A stretch of DNA of 6,526 nt from Fidelibacterota bacterium (GTDB taxonomy: Bacteria > Fidelibacterota > UBA8477 > JABMPR01), in the NCBI GenBank assembly GCA_030596225.1, contig JAUVKO010000128.1, positions 1 through 6,526 on the forward strand. Reading direction: 5' to 3'. A program made the position numbers and the translations under genes. Numbering within the stretch: position 1 is the first letter of the stretch; each line of letters opens with the position of its first letter. The notes below the pieces were generated by a model, which saw only the letters and a list, made by a program, of their open reading frames with translations, had not been told where the DNA came from and ran no database searches. Shown here piece after piece: positions 6,051 through 6,526 of this stretch.

Positions 6051-6526
6051 ATGAGACTTATTATCCAATCCAATTATGATCGTTTAAGCAAGTGGACCGC
6101 CCACTATATCGCCAAGAGTATTAATGACTTTGGACCTACCAAGGATAATCCATATGTTTTGGGGTTGCCTACCGGGTCTTCACCTGTTGGTACCTACAAG
6201 GAGATCGTGCGTTTAGTGAAAGCCGGCAAGGTGTCTTTTGAGAATGTCATTACTTTTAATATGGACGAATATGTGCATATTCAGGAAGGCCACCCGGAAA
6301 GTTATCATTCTTTCATGCGCCAAAATCTGTTCAATCATATTGGAATCCCTGAGGGTAACATAAATATTCTGAACGGTAATGCTAAAGATCTGCAAGCTGA
6401 ATGCGATGCCTTTGAGAAAAAGATCAAATCCTATGGAGGAATCAAACTGTTCCTTGGTGGAATCGGACCTGATGGTCATATTGCCTTTAATGAACCAGGT
6501 TCTTCACTTTATTCAAGAACTCGTAT
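6051..6526 (+). CDS. nagB: glucosamine-6-phosphate deaminase, N-terminal part, 3' end outside the window
   Basis: Converts glucosamine-6-phosphate to fructose-6-phosphate and ammonia, the step that feeds amino sugars into glycolysis. The window holds the first 158 of about 266 residues. The fragment aligns with E. coli NagB without gaps, from MRLI at the N-terminus to SSLYSRTR at the window edge. The catalytic residues fall at the same numbers: Asp72 in FNMDEYV, and Asp141, His143 and Glu148 in GPDGHIAFNEP. The phosphate-binding loop LPTGSSP (39-45) is present. Ser151, Ser152 and Arg158, which belong to the N-acetylglucosamine-6-phosphate allosteric site in E. coli, are also kept, so allosteric activation is plausible. 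It starts 13 bp after the beta-helix gene, and the whole group appears co-transcribed with the GntR regulator. Confidence 0.97.
   Translation, partial: MRLIIQSNYDRLSKWTAHYIAKSINDFGPTKDNPYVLGLPTGSSPVGTYKEIVRLVKAGKVSFENVITFNMDEYVHIQEGHPESYHSFMRQNLFNHIGIPEGNINILNGNAKDLQAECDAFEKKIKSYGGIKLFLGGIGPDGHIAFNEPGSSLYSRTR

Noticed and set aside
1..6526. CRISPR array, tRNA, rRNA or transposase gene
   Set aside because: No regularly spaced repeats, no tRNA or rRNA-like sequence and no transposase or integrase motifs were seen on either strand.

Overview
The window is a moderately AT-rich stretch of bacterial DNA, densely coding, with every supported gene on the + strand. It reads as two gene blocks after the end of an unrelated gene. 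Taxonomy is an inference. A DUF4954-type protein of about 660 residues, the short ~330-residue class of phosphotransacetylase, and a palindromic intergenic repeat of the 'GTC-TTGCGAG' kind fit an FCB-group or similar anaerobic or fermentative bacterium. Clear Shine-Dalgarno sites (GGAG, AGGAG, AGAGG) before several genes argue somewhat against a typical Bacteroidota member. I cannot name the species.

Layout: (1) 2-256, the C-terminal end of a RadC/JAB-domain protein. (2) 257-410, an AT-rich control region with nested inverted repeats and a near-perfect 16-bp palindrome centred on TGTCTAGACA just upstream of pta. (3) pta (411-1397) and ackA (1621-2814), separated by 223 bp of repeat-like, hairpin-containing DNA. 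(4) 2815-3032, intergenic DNA with an imperfect inverted repeat of about 76 bp. (5) A tight run of four genes: a stand-alone acyl carrier protein (3033-3272), a GntR/HutC regulator with UTRA domain (3279-4046), a 659-residue left-handed beta-helix protein of the DUF4954 type (4058-6037), and the start of nagB, glucosamine-6-phosphate deaminase (6051 to the window edge). Gaps within this run are 6, 11 and 13 bp, so it is very probably one transcript.

How the genes could work together (inference): nagB and the NagR/DasR-like regulator point to amino-sugar catabolism. Deacetylation of GlcNAc-6-phosphate releases acetate, which AckA and Pta can convert to acetyl-CoA; the same pair run in reverse makes ATP during fermentation. 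The palindrome before pta matches the GT-n-TA-n-AC pattern known for HutC-type regulators, so the regulator encoded downstream may also control pta. The most interesting element is the uncharacterised beta-helix protein, sitting between a sugar-phosphate regulator and nagB and sharing its operon with an acyl carrier protein. That arrangement suggests, without proving, an acyl- or sugar-nucleotide-related activity on amino sugars.
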